NCBI GenBank assembly: GCA_001783515.1
Contig: MFMN01000016.1
Coordinates: 1 to 38,929 of the forward strand
Source: Candidatus Kaiserbacteria bacterium RIFCSPLOWO2_12_FULL_50_10
GTDB lineage: Bacteria; Patescibacteriota; Minisyncoccia; Phycocordibacterales; UBA918
Length of the DNA stretch: 38,929 nucleotides
Direction of reading: 5' to 3'
Translations under genes and position numbers: made by a program
Notes under the pieces: generated by a model
The model's database searches: none
Told to the model about the DNA's origin: nothing
What the model saw: the letters and a program-made list of their open reading frames with translations, nothing else
Part shown: piece after piece, positions 7,507 through 15,248 of the stretch
How positions within the stretch are numbered: the first letter of the stretch is position 1
Layout: the number at the start of each line of letters is the position of its first letter

Positions 7507-8178
7507 ATGCAATGTAAATCATCCGACCCAATCCTTACCTTTCAGAATGTCTCCTTCGCCTATGACCGCGAGGTGACCCTTTCTGACGTCTCATTCACCA
7601 TGCATCGTGGTGATTATTTCGTGATTACCGGCGAAAATGGTTCGGGCAAGTCGACAATTACGAAGCTTGCGCTTGGATTACTTACCCCAGATGCTGGTAC
7701 GATCACCTTTGCAACCAAGAGAATCGGCTACGTTGCCCAGCACGCAACCCATATCGACCCACTCTTCCCTGCAACGGTGCACGATATTGTCTCGATGGGC
7801 GTGCGCGCGGAGGATGCCGCGAACCGCGAGGCGCGTATTCGTGGTGCGCTCGAGCATGTATCGCTCGCCGCACACATCCACGACCATGTCGCGGAACTTT
7901 CTGGCGGCGAGCGCCAGCGCGTCATGATAGCGCGCGCACTCGCGAGCGACCCAGAAATCCTCATCCTCGATGAGCCGACCGTCGGCATCGCACAAGCTGT
8001 GCGCGATAATTTTTACGCACTCTTGCATGAACTGAACACAAAGCACTGCGTCACGATTCTTCTCATCACCCACGACAATAGCCGTGCGCACCAAGACGCC
8101 ACCCATGTTGTCTGTGTCGAAAACGGCGGCATTCATTATCACGAAGACCCGCACGAGTCGCACCATCACGCACACTAA
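7507..8178 (+). CDS. znuC: Zinc/manganese ABC transporter ATP-binding protein
   Basis: This is the cytoplasmic ATPase that drives metal uptake through ZnuB. All ABC motifs are intact: Walker A GENGSGKST (about residues 44-52), Q-loop in YVAQHA, signature LSGGERQ, Walker B ILILDEPT and the switch histidine in LLITHD. The C-terminus is His-rich (HYHEDPHESHHHAH), which may bind metal. It has 223 residues. The start is uncertain. ATG 7507 gives the usual N-terminus, but the only strong Shine-Dalgarno (AGGAGG, 7480-7485) is over 20 nt upstream. TTG 7471 is the alternative. It overlaps the imperfect inverted-repeat region at its 5' side and precedes znuB by 14 nt. Confidence 0.9.
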   Translation: MQCKSSDPILTFQNVSFAYDREVTLSDVSFTMHRGDYFVITGENGSGKSTITKLALGLLTPDAGTITFATKRIGYVAQHATHIDPLFPATVHDIVSMGVRAEDAANREARIRGALEHVSLAAHIHDHVAELSGGERQRVMIARALASDPEILILDEPTVGIAQAVRDNFYALLHELNTKHCVTILLITHDNSRAHQDATHVVCVENGGIHYHEDPHESHHHAH

Positions 8179-8192
8179 TCTATGTTCACGCT

Positions 8193-8984
8193 ATGTTTAC
8201 CTACACATTTTTAGAACACGCAATCCTCGCCTCTCTTATCACCGCCGTTGTCGCGCCGACCATCGGTTTCTTTCTTGTGCTCCGTCGCGAGGCGCTTATG
8301 GCAGACACGCTCGCACATGTTTCGCTTGCGGGCGTTGCTGCAGGTATTCTTATTGGATGGAATCCGCTTGCCACCGCGCTCATCGTCGCAACCAGCAGCT
8401 CCCTTGCTATCGAGCACCTCAAAACAAAACGCGTCGCCAGCGAGTGGGCGCTTGCGCTGTTTCTCTACGGCTCGCTCGCGGTAGCTATTATTCTTTTCTC
8501 GCTCGGCAGCAACGTAGGGAGCAAAGTAACCTCGTTCCTTTTTGGGAATCTGCTCACCGTCACAACTTCTGATTTGCTCCTTATGGCGGCGCTTGGGGCT
8601 GTCGTTATGGCAACGGTCGCCTTCTTCTTTCAGCCGCTCCTGACCCTCACGTTCGACGAAACCTTTGCACGTACTATCGGACTTCCTGTTCGTCGCCTCA
8701 CTGCAGTACTTGCCGCGCTTACCGCCGCCGTTATCACCCTCGCCATTCCTACACTCGGCGTTCTCCTTATCGGCGCTATGATTTCCATTCCCGTCATCGC
8801 CGCCCTACAGCTTCGCGCAAGCGCGTTCGCGACGCTCCTGACCGCCATAGGCATCGCGCTGATCGGCACCCTTTTTGGACTCACCCTCTCTCTCACGCTT
8901 AACATCGCTCCATCAGGCTCAATTGTTCTCACTCTCATCGGCATCACACTCCTCATCCGCCTGAGTCTTGCCATAAAAAAATAG
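8193..8984 (+). CDS. znuB: Zinc/manganese ABC transporter permease
   Basis: This is the ABC-3 family inner-membrane permease of the metal importer. It has 263 residues with about seven to eight hydrophobic segments. The family's conserved stretch is seen as RREALMADTLAHVSLAGVAAG (residues about 31-51) and later LAIPTLGVLLIGAMISIPVIAA. It is placed directly after znuC (14-nt gap), so translation is probably coupled. A weak hairpin (GCAC..GGGA/TCCC..GTGC, about 8983-9009) follows in the short gap before the convergent HD-domain gene. Confidence 0.9.
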   Translation: MFTYTFLEHAILASLITAVVAPTIGFFLVLRREALMADTLAHVSLAGVAAGILIGWNPLATALIVATSSSLAIEHLKTKRVASEWALALFLYGSLAVAIILFSLGSNVGSKVTSFLFGNLLTVTTSDLLLMAALGAVVMATVAFFFQPLLTLTFDETFARTIGLPVRRLTAVLAALTAAVITLAIPTLGVLLIGAMISIPVIAALQLRASAFATLLTAIGIALIGTLFGLTLSLTLNIAPSGSIVLTLIGITLLIRLSLAIKK

Positions 8985-9023
8985 CACAGGGAGACTCTCC
9001 CCGTGCCAATGCTTCACGCTGCG

Positions 9024-9665
9024 CTATTCCACCTTCGCAACAGGCGGGAACGACCCCTGAATACGCACAATGACCGCTTCGATTTCGTGAACAAGAACAA
9101 TCTCCTTCTCGGCGAGCTGCAAATAGAAGTCCTGCGTCTCGCGCACCTTGCGACGCTGTTTTTCTTCGGGAACCGCCCAAAGCGTCAGGAGATTATGCAG
9201 TCGATCGGCGAGCTTTATGATTATTGCCCACCGCGGCGCACATCCAAGATTTTGATGATACGCGCGATTCCGTGCTTCTTTATCTCCGGAGTACAAGTCA
9301 ACCGACGGTTTGGTAACCCACCACACCAGTTGCGCAACACCCTTATTGAACCTGAGTGCAAGACGCTCCTCGTTCCATCCTTCGATATCCTCAATAATGT
9401 CGTGGAGGAGCGCCGCCGCAATCACGTTCGCGTCGCGAATACGCAGATACTCCATCAAAATCAAGGCAACACCGCGGAGATGCTCGAAGTACCGCGTCGC
9501 GCCATCGTCGCGCAAGTGCAGACGGAAAGCGTTTTTCGCGGTGTCGTACGCCTTTTCTATCAGAACATACTCCTCTGAAAATATCGGGAAATGCCTCCCG
9601 ACGATGGCAAAGAACTCTTTTCTGCTGCTGTTTGCTGCAAAAATGTTTTCAATACGAAGTAACAT
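9024..9665 (-). CDS. HD-domain protein, stand-alone (p)ppGpp hydrolase-like
   Basis: The 213 residues contain the HD hydrolase domain seen at the N-terminus of RelA/SpoT proteins, without synthetase, TGS or ACT domains. Key pieces are YFEHLRGVALIL (first His), AALLHDIIEDI (the HD pair with ED), LVWWVTK, IIIKLADRLHNLLTL (last Asp) and RRKVRETQDFYLQLAEKE. These match the small alarmone hydrolase pattern (Mesh1/SpoT hydrolase), so the likely reaction is removal of the 3' pyrophosphate of (p)ppGpp. An AAGGAG ribosome site lies 6 nt upstream of ATG 9665. An unrelated HD phosphohydrolase is less likely given the RSH-type motif set. No synthetase is seen in the window. Confidence 0.8.
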   Translation of the reverse strand: MLLRIENIFAANSSRKEFFAIVGRHFPIFSEEYVLIEKAYDTAKNAFRLHLRDDGATRYFEHLRGVALILMEYLRIRDANVIAAALLHDIIEDIEGWNEERLALRFNKGVAQLVWWVTKPSVDLYSGDKEARNRAYHQNLGCAPRWAIIIKLADRLHNLLTLWAVPEEKQRRKVRETQDFYLQLAEKEIVLVHEIEAVIVRIQGSFPPVAKVE

Positions 9666-9781
9666 GATGGACTCCTTCTCTGAAATGAATTACCAACGTA
9701 TACTGGCAGCGTATATGTTCCCTTGCTCTTTGTCAACAAATCGCACTATCGCTACGCCACACGCATTCGGACGAATCATGC

Positions 9782-9787
9782 TATAGT
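9782..9787 (+). promoter_or_regulatory. -10 box of the gene at 9794, leaderless arrangement
   Basis: TATAGT ends exactly 6 nt before ATG 9794. No Shine-Dalgarno sequence fits in that gap. Confidence 0.6.
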
Positions 9788-9793
9788 AGTCGT

Positions 9794-10267
9794 ATGGATG
9801 GACGATTCGCACGTATAGAATGGGACGCGCTTCCGCACTTTCCGCATGAGCGCGGTGATGATTGGTACTGGGTGCTCGGCATTGTTGGTGTCTCAAGCGC
9901 CATTGCGGCATTCGTTTTAGGTAATGTGCTTTTTGGTATTCTGATTATTCTTGGCATTCTTGTCATTGTTATCTACACCACGCTTGATACACATGAGCCT
10001 ATCACCTATGTAATTTCTCAGGCGGGCGTCACCGTAAACGACGTCACCTTTCCCTACGCGAAGCTCACCTCGTTCTTCATCGACCGCGAGCACCGCCACG
10101 GCCCTCACCTCCTTATTCGCAAACCCGACGGCATGAATGAGCTTCTCATTATCCCTATCCCCGAGGAACATCTCGACGACATCGACGAAACCCTCTCGTA
10201 TTATCTCCCCGAGGAACATCTCGAGGAGCCACTGAGTAACCGCATCCTCGAACTCTTAGGAATCTAA
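9794..10267 (+). CDS. Conserved small membrane protein (2 TM, PH-like C-terminal part)
   Basis: This 157-residue protein has a short polar N-terminus, a hydrophobic pair (about residues 26-62) and a soluble C-terminal domain of about 90 residues (ITYVISQAGVTVNDVTFPYA ... PHLLIRKPDGMNELLIIPIP). The layout resembles the small DUF5673/PH-like membrane proteins common in Patescibacteria genomes, but I cannot name a function. The start is fixed by a -10 box 6 nt upstream. It precedes the PilB-like gene, which has its own -10 box, so the two need not be co-regulated. Confidence 0.75.
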   Translation: MDGRFARIEWDALPHFPHERGDDWYWVLGIVGVSSAIAAFVLGNVLFGILIILGILVIVIYTTLDTHEPITYVISQAGVTVNDVTFPYAKLTSFFIDREHRHGPHLLIRKPDGMNELLIIPIPEEHLDDIDETLSYYLPEEHLEEPLSNRILELLGI

Positions 10268-10338
10268 TCACGATTACCATGTCACGTCGCGCAGCATGCG
10301 TGACGTTTTTGTATCTTCGCCTTTTCTTGAAACGGCCG

Positions 10339-10344
10339 TATACT
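10339..10344 (+). promoter_or_regulatory. -10 box of the PilB-like gene
   Basis: TATACT ends 9 nt before ATG 10354. It supports this start over an upstream ATG at 10279. Confidence 0.5.
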
Positions 10345-10353
10345 GTAGACAGT

Positions 10354-12081
10354 ATGCAACTTACTGACGCACAAATAAAACGCTTCGTGCTCGACACCGC
10401 ACTCGTCACCCGAAAAGACGTCGACACCGCTGCAGCACTTGCGTCCGAGCGAGGGATTTCATTTGCCGATGCGCTCCGCAGCCAGGGCTCCTTAACGCAA
10501 GATGACATTCGTCGGGCAAGCGCCTACGTGCTCGGCGTACCCTACGTCTCGCTTGTAAAGCGCGCTATCGATTCGCAGGTCATGCTCCTCATGCCCGAAG
10601 CAATTGCCCGCACCTACAGCGCAATCCCCTACGCCATGACAGACGACACCGTCGAAGTTGCGCTTCTTGATCTTGCACACATCCCCGCGCTCGAAGGACG
10701 CATGCGCACAGGCGGACGCCGTATTGTGGCGCGTCTCACCGACACTGCATCCATTCAGTCAGCACTAAGCCGCTACCAACGACATCTCCACACTGCGTAC
10801 AGCGAGACCATTCGCCGCGCCGCAGACACCCTTAAGCATGGAGGAGCGCCCGAGGAAGTAGAGCGCCACGCCCGCACACTCCTCGACACGCTCATGCATC
10901 ACGCACTCACCCAAGGCGCACGCGTTATTCATATTGAGCCGGGCGAGACCTGCATGATTCGCTATCGCATCGGGACGACGCTCCATGACGCCATGGAGCT
11001 CCCGAAGCATGTGCAGCTTCCTCTTGAAGACACGGTCGCCTCACTCGCAAGGCTCCCGTCTCTTGGCGCCGTCGCGCGCGATGGCCGTTTCCGCATCACT
11101 CGCAATGGCGAACGTGTCGCCGTACGTGTCCGCACCATGCACACGCACGCTGGCACTGCCATTGCGCTCACCCTCGTGCGCGCAGGCGGACACGGCTTCA
11201 CCCTTGATGGCCTTGGTTTTCACGGCGCTCTCCTTGAAGAATTCCTCCGCGCGTCCGCAGACCCGCGCGCAAGCATACTGCTCAGCGGCCCCCTCGGCTC
11301 GGGCAAAACAACCACCCTCTATACCCTTCTCGACACGCTGCGTACTCCGGCGACCAATGTTATTACCGTTGAATCATCTATTGGGGCACCACTTACCCGT
11401 GTGCATCAAGTGAGCATTCGCCCGGACATCGGCTTCGACACGCAAGCAGCTGTCCGCGCCGCCCTCGCCCAAGATCCCGACATTATCGGCATCGACACAG
11501 AGAGCGACCCTACCGAACTCACGCACCTTCTTGCTACGGCACGTCTTCGCGCGATTCGCACTATCACGAGCGCATCCTTAGGTGCCGCCTGTGAAGCACT
11601 CGAAGTGTTCGCCAAAGCAACTGGTGACGCAACCCTTCCCTTCACGCACGTGCTCGGCGCTGCAACCGTGCGTATGCTCGGCGGAAACCGCGAGGCGTAC
11701 CACCTAAGCGCGCGCGACATGGACAATCTCCGCGATGTCGCTCGCATGCACGACATCCTGGAGGTACTCAAGGAAGAGAGAGTCATTCCGCAGAAAGCAA
11801 CCTGGAGCAGCGTTTCTTTCTATCGCGCACCGCTCGAAACGCCAGAACACGAAGTCTACACAGGCATGATCGGTGTACATGAGCTCCTCACCGTGACGCC
11901 CGAACTCCTCACCATCTCTAAAAAGCCTGACGCCTCAAACTACCTCGCCCACGCCGTCGAGCACGGCATGTTCACCCTCGTCGAAGACGCCATCATGAAA
12001 GCCGTCATGGGCATTACCACCCTTGACGAAGTCTGGCGCATCGTCGCGCTCTACTATGGTGAAAACGCACTACCGCACTAA
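10354..12081 (+). CDS. GspE/PilB-like ATPase with degenerate catalytic motifs
   Basis: This is a 575-residue relative of the type IV pilus extension ATPase. An N-terminal MshEN/GspE-N domain (about residues 1-150) is followed by the secretion ATPase domain. Walker A is intact (GPLGSGKT, residues 312-319). The other active-site motifs are not. The Asp box EDPVEY is ESSIGAP, the Walker B GEIRD is DTESD (381-385) so the catalytic Glu aligns with Thr, the His box LHTND is ITSAS, and the CxxC zinc site is missing (RMLGGNR). The C-terminal pattern GMIGVHELLTVTPELL and ITTLDEVWRIV is kept. I infer a protein that binds nucleotide but hydrolyses poorly or not at all, perhaps a structural partner of an active PilB elsewhere. 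It ends at its own terminator; the pilin and pilMNO genes lie about 21 kb away. Confidence 0.8.
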   Translation: MQLTDAQIKRFVLDTALVTRKDVDTAAALASERGISFADALRSQGSLTQDDIRRASAYVLGVPYVSLVKRAIDSQVMLLMPEAIARTYSAIPYAMTDDTVEVALLDLAHIPALEGRMRTGGRRIVARLTDTASIQSALSRYQRHLHTAYSETIRRAADTLKHGGAPEEVERHARTLLDTLMHHALTQGARVIHIEPGETCMIRYRIGTTLHDAMELPKHVQLPLEDTVASLARLPSLGAVARDGRFRITRNGERVAVRVRTMHTHAGTAIALTLVRAGGHGFTLDGLGFHGALLEEFLRASADPRASILLSGPLGSGKTTTLYTLLDTLRTPATNVITVESSIGAPLTRVHQVSIRPDIGFDTQAAVRAALAQDPDIIGIDTESDPTELTHLLATARLRAIRTITSASLGAACEALEVFAKATGDATLPFTHVLGAATVRMLGGNREAYHLSARDMDNLRDVARMHDILEVLKEERVIPQKATWSSVSFYRAPLETPEHEVYTGMIGVHELLTVTPELLTISKKPDASNYLAHAVEHGMFTLVEDAIMKAVMGITTLDEVWRIVALYYGENALPH

Positions 12082-12099
12082 GCTGCGGTTTTGTTTTTT
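12072..12099 (+). terminator. Terminator overlapping the stop codon of the PilB-like gene
   Basis: ACCGCA (12072-12077) pairs with TGCGGT (12084-12089), followed by TTTGTTTTTT. The TAA stop lies in the loop. Confidence 0.75.
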
Positions 12100-12109
12100 A
12101 CATCCTCAA

Positions 12110-12138
12110 TTGCATTCGTAACGCCTTTTTGATAGAGT
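12110..12138 (+). promoter_or_regulatory. Promoter of the P-loop/CYTH gene
   Basis: TTGCAT (12110-12115) and TAGAGT (12133-12138) are 17 nt apart. The message would have a leader of about 45 nt containing GGAG (12178-12181) 7 nt before ATG 12189. Confidence 0.6.
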
Positions 12139-12188
12139 GCTCTCGATAGATCGTTTGCTCTTTTCATCCCCACCCCCTGGAGACCACT

Positions 12189-13295
12189 ATGACTGGTATT
12201 GTGAAAAAACTCGTACTCACGGGAGGCCCGTGTGCAGGAAAAACATCCGCCCTCTCCTTTTTGGAACAAAATCTGAGAGACAGAGGCTGGCATGTCCTTG
12301 TTGCACCAGAAATTCCAACCATGCTTATGCAGCACGGCGTACACCCAAACATGCTCAGCACGTTTCAGGAACACGTGCTCGCCATGCAGGTCGCCTTCGA
12401 AAAGGAGCTCTCTCGTGCCGCAGAAATGTTGCCGGGGGAGAAGGTGGTCATCATCTACGACAGAGGCATCATGGACCAAAAGGTCTATCTGCCGAACTAT
12501 GCCGCGTTCATCAGTCTGGTTGAAGCACAAGGCCTGAATGTCGTCGAAGTACGCGACGGTCGCTATGATGGCGTATTCCATCTACGCACGGCCGCTCACG
12601 GTGCCGAGCATGCCTACGGGAACGCAACCAATGCACACCGCCTTGAATCAGTCGAGCAAGCTCGCGCTGTTGACAAACTCACCGAGGAAGCATGGCTCGG
12701 AACGCCCCACCTGCGGATCATTCCCAACAAAGGAACATTCGCAGATAAGCTGCATCACCTCCTCAGTGAAGTGCTTCAGGCGCTTGGCGAACCCGTGCCG
12801 ATTGAGTTTGAGCGGAAGTACACCGTCCGTCTCACCGAAGCAATCCCGCCTATCCCCTCTTCGGTGCGTGTGCTCATCACGCAGGACTATCTCGTTGCGA
12901 CGAACCCTGGCGTTGTTGAGCGGGTCCGGTCACGAGGCCAGGATGCGACGCTCCTCTATTACCACACCACCAAAAAGCCCACAGGGGTGTGCGGTGAATC
13001 GGTAGAAGTGGAGCGGAGAATTTCTGAACGGGAGTATCTCGAACTTCTTGCACGCAAGGATCCGTGTCGACACACGGTTGTAAAAGAGCGGACGTGCTTT
13101 GTGTACCGCGACCAGTATTTCGAACTTGACGTGTTCGCCGACACTCGTCTGCCGCACGCGCTGCTCGAGATTGAACTGCTCAGCGAACAGCAAACGGTGG
13201 AACTTCCTTCTTTTCTCGACATCATTGAGGAAGTGACGGGGGACGCCGCCTGGTCGAATTTCAGCATCGCCCACAGGCTTGCGCAAAAGGACTAG
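12189..13295 (+). CDS. P-loop ATPase/kinase (AAA_28-like) fused to a CYTH domain
   Basis: This is a two-domain protein of 368 residues. The N-terminal half has a Walker A loop GGPCAGKT (about residues 12-19) and the IIYDRGIMDQKVYLP stretch typical of AAA_28/NadR-type nucleotide kinases. The C-terminal half starts near residue 207 with IEFERKYTV, the ExExK signature of CYTH/triphosphate tunnel enzymes. Further charged strands follow (VERVRSRGQDATLLYYHT, ESVEVERRISEREY, TCFVYRDQYFELDVF, LLEIELL). CYTH domains bind triphosphates with divalent metal; known members hydrolyse tripolyphosphate or thiamine triphosphate, or make cAMP. A fusion to a P-loop kinase recalls plant TTM1/2 in arrangement only. 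The substrate is unknown. It has its own promoter and terminator. Confidence 0.8.
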   Translation: MTGIVKKLVLTGGPCAGKTSALSFLEQNLRDRGWHVLVAPEIPTMLMQHGVHPNMLSTFQEHVLAMQVAFEKELSRAAEMLPGEKVVIIYDRGIMDQKVYLPNYAAFISLVEAQGLNVVEVRDGRYDGVFHLRTAAHGAEHAYGNATNAHRLESVEQARAVDKLTEEAWLGTPHLRIIPNKGTFADKLHHLLSEVLQALGEPVPIEFERKYTVRLTEAIPPIPSSVRVLITQDYLVATNPGVVERVRSRGQDATLLYYHTTKKPTGVCGESVEVERRISEREYLELLARKDPCRHTVVKERTCFVYRDQYFELDVFADTRLPHALLEIELLSEQQTVELPSFLDIIEEVTGDAAWSNFSIAHRLAQKD

Positions 13296-13329
13296 CTCTC
13301 GTTTGAGTGTCCTCTGCCCCTTCTTTACA

Positions 13330-13356
13330 CGACACGCCCCGCGCGTGTCTTTTTTT
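13330..13356 (+). terminator. Terminator of the P-loop/CYTH gene
   Basis: GACACGC (13331-13337) pairs with GCGTGTC (13343-13349), followed by seven Ts. Confidence 0.85.
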
Positions 13357-13370
13357 GCTTGCCGGGTACT

Positions 13371-13404
13371 CACAAAAAATCTCCACGAATGGAGATTTTT
13401 TGTG
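13371..13404. terminator. 15-bp terminator hairpin downstream of rpsP
   Basis: CACAAAAAATCTCCA (13371-13385) is perfectly complementary to TGGAGATTTTTTGTG (13390-13404), with a CGAA tetraloop. On the minus strand it terminates rpsP. It can also act on plus. Confidence 0.85.
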
Positions 13405-13407
13405 AAG

Positions 13408-13863
13408 CTATGCTGCTGCGGGAGTTTCCTCTGCGGCTGGCGCTTCTTCGGCGGGAGTTTCTGCTTCTGCAGCCTTGGCTGCTTCTGCTTCTTCTTTTGC
13501 CTTCGCTTCTGCTTCAGCTGCTGCCTTTGCGTCTGCCTCGGCTTTCGCCTTTGCTTCAGCTTCAGCCTTAAGCTTTGCTTCGTCGATAATTGGTGACTTC
13601 TTTGGAAGGACGTTTACTTTTCGTCCTTCGAGCGTTCCCTGAGTGATAAGAAGGTTTCGTACAGTATCCGATACTTGTACCCCCTTCGCAATCCAGTCCT
13701 TGGCGCGCGCACCATCGATCTCAATCCGATTGAATTTCGGAGAATATGAGCCGATAGTGTCAGCGTGTTTGCCACTTTTAGGACCGTGACGCGAGTCGGT
13801 TACAACAACACGGAATGACGGATCATTCTTACGCCCAGTTCGCTGCAATCGCATTTTGAGCAT
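13408..13863 (-). CDS. rpsP: 30S ribosomal protein S16 with long Ala/Glu/Lys tail
   Basis: Residues 1-90 are ribosomal protein bS16, which helps assemble the 30S body: KMRLQRTGRKNDPSFRVVV, then DSRHGPKSGKHADTIGSYSP, and VSDTVRNLLITQGTL. The usual length is about 80-90 residues. Here a further 55-60 residues follow, made almost wholly of A, E and K in short near-repeats such as AEAEAKAKAEADAKA, ending in an acidic Pro/Ala stretch. Such a tail would be a long charged helix or disordered. A -10-like TATCTT lies 6 nt before ATG 13863; MRLQR at 13854 is an alternative start. The usual rimM-trmD-rplS partners are absent. Confidence 0.92.
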   Translation of the reverse strand: MLKMRLQRTGRKNDPSFRVVVTDSRHGPKSGKHADTIGSYSPKFNRIEIDGARAKDWIAKGVQVSDTVRNLLITQGTLEGRKVNVLPKKSPIIDEAKLKAEAEAKAKAEADAKAAAEAEAKAKEEAEAAKAAEAETPAEEAPAAEETPAAA

Positions 13864-13869
13864 GGGTAG

Positions 13870-13875
13870 AAGATA
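13870..13875 (-). promoter_or_regulatory. -10-like box of rpsP, leaderless arrangement
   Basis: TATCTT on the minus strand lies 6 nt before ATG 13863. It is a weaker match than at other genes but has the same spacing. Confidence 0.4.
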
Positions 13876-14007
13876 CCAGAAAATAAGGATAAGTCAACAC
13901 AATCAGTTGTTCTAGGCTCCAGCACGTCTTGCTCTTTGCTACTTTGTATAGTATATACAATCTATCAGTTCCTGATGTTCTTTTCTTTCCTATACGGAGG
14001 TATTCTC

Positions 14008-14376
14008 ATGACTTCTCTCCTTGTGATTCTTTTTGTGGGCATTGCATTCATCGTTATGGTGTATAAGATGCTGACCGCGCCGCCTCGCTCACGCACAGGA
14101 AAGCGCGGCCATGTTGTTGAAAAACGCTTTGAAGGAGCGCATACGGAAGTGGAGCAGCTCTGGAATGACGCGGCGGGAATGAATCTCACGCATACGTTCT
14201 TCTACCCCGACCGATGGTTCGTTACTATGCGACCAACGGGTGAATTCTATAACTTCGTTGAAGTCGAAGTCTCGCAAGAACTCTACGAAAAACTTTCGTA
14301 CGGCGACGCCGTTGAAGCCTACGTTACCCACGACTGGTTCAGTCCGGTGACGGAAGTAACGCTCGAACGCGCCTAG
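14008..14376 (+). CDS. Small single-TM protein of unknown function
   Basis: I chose ATG 14008 because CGGAGG ends 7 nt upstream. This gives 122 residues beginning MTSLLVILFVGIAFIVMVYKML. One membrane segment (residues 2-22) is followed by a basic stretch (RSRTGKRGHVVEKRF) and a soluble domain with FFYPDRWFVTMRPTGEFYNFVEVEVSQELYEKL split across strands. I do not recognise the family. The basic residues after the TM suggest the soluble part faces the cytoplasm. It stands alone between rpsP and nusG, with its own terminator. Confidence 0.65.
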   Translation: MTSLLVILFVGIAFIVMVYKMLTAPPRSRTGKRGHVVEKRFEGAHTEVEQLWNDAAGMNLTHTFFYPDRWFVTMRPTGEFYNFVEVEVSQELYEKLSYGDAVEAYVTHDWFSPVTEVTLERA

Positions 14377-14397
14377 CAGCGCACAAGCATGCAACAC

Positions 14398-14430
14398 GCC
14401 ACGAAGCGCCCCGCTTCGTGGCGCTTTTTT
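14398..14430 (+). terminator. Strong terminator after the small TM protein
   Basis: GCCACGAAGCG (14398-14408) pairs perfectly with CGCTTCGTGGC (14412-14422), followed by GCTTTTTT. Confidence 0.9.
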
Positions 14431-14433
14431 AAT

Positions 14434-14468
14434 GCAAAAAAAACACCGGCATTGCTGCTGGCGTTTCT
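14434..14468 (-). terminator. Terminator of secE-nusG
   Basis: On the minus strand AACGCCAGCA and TGCCGGTGTT (14465-14456 and 14451-14442) pair with one mismatch and a wobble, followed by a run of Ts. Confidence 0.65.
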
Positions 14469-14482
14469 TTTGTGCGATGCAC

Positions 14483-15037
14483 TTATTTCTTCTTCACCTG
14501 CAAGAAGTCGAGTTCAACCGGTGTTTCGCGGCCGAACATATCGACATTCACGGTGATGCGGCTCGCGCGAGGGTCAACCTTCACGACTTGTCCTTCAAGG
14601 TCTTTGAATGGACCATCGAGGATAACCACGTATTCGCCGGGTACCATGTCGGCCGTATGCTTCTTCTCTTCGGTAATACGGTTTGAAAGCTGGAGGAATT
14701 CTGCCTCCGTGAGCGGCACCGGTGTTGTACCTGCTCCCACGAAACCAGTTACGCGTGGCGTGTTACGCACGGTGTACCATGATTCGTCGGTCACAATCAT
14801 ATTCACGAGTACATACCCCGGGAACACCGTGTCTGACTTCTCAATACGCTTGCCGTTTTTGATTTCGACGCGCTCTTCTGAGGGTACGAGCACTTCGAAG
14901 ATAAGCTCTTTCATGCCGGGGATGGTGTCAATACGCTGACGCAAGTTGCGGGCAACTGCCTGCTCGTAGCCAGAGTAGGTATGCACCACGTACCAGCGCG
15001 CGACATTGTCGCCGTGTTGTTTACGAATTTGAGACAT
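14483..15037 (-). CDS. nusG: Transcription termination/antitermination factor NusG
   Basis: NusG binds RNA polymerase, suppresses pausing and links transcription to Rho or the ribosome. It has 184 residues, normal length. The NGN domain is WYVVHTYSGYEQAVARNL through FPGYVLVNM and NTPRVTGFVG. The C-terminal KOW domain is VPGEYVVILDGPFKDLEGQV. I chose ATG 15037 because the protein then starts at the family's usual position, 7 nt after the secE stop. The adjoining frame to 15133 overlaps secE. The expected rplK-rplA genes do not follow; a terminator does. Confidence 0.95.
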   Translation of the reverse strand: MSQIRKQHGDNVARWYVVHTYSGYEQAVARNLRQRIDTIPGMKELIFEVLVPSEERVEIKNGKRIEKSDTVFPGYVLVNMIVTDESWYTVRNTPRVTGFVGAGTTPVPLTEAEFLQLSNRITEEKKHTADMVPGEYVVILDGPFKDLEGQVVKVDPRASRITVNVDMFGRETPVELDFLQVKKK

Positions 15038-15044
15038 AGTGATG

Positions 15045-15224
15045 TTAGTTGGTGAACGACTTAATGAACTGGAGCGCGCCAAAATCGATGCCCGCCGCAA
15101 ACAGCGCAACCACCACAGAAAGCACAACCACAATGCCGGTATAGGTGAGTGCTTCTGCGCGAGATGGCCAGGTAACGTGATTCATTTCCTTACGCACATC
15201 GGCGAGGTACTTCGTGATATTCAT
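15045..15224 (-). CDS. secE: Preprotein translocase subunit SecE
   Basis: SecE is the small clamp subunit of the SecYEG translocon in the cytoplasmic membrane. The 59 residues contain the amphipathic N-terminal helix with KEMNHVTWPSRAEAL (the conserved VxWPSR motif), followed by one membrane segment (about residues 29-50). This is the usual single-TM form. I chose ATG 15224 from the family start; the frame continues to 15302 without support. nusG follows after 7 nt, the common bacterial order. Confidence 0.93.
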   Translation of the reverse strand: MNITKYLADVRKEMNHVTWPSRAEALTYTGIVVVLSVVVALFAAGIDFGALQFIKSFTN

Positions 15225-15248
15225 ATAAGATAAGTTAACTTTATTAAA

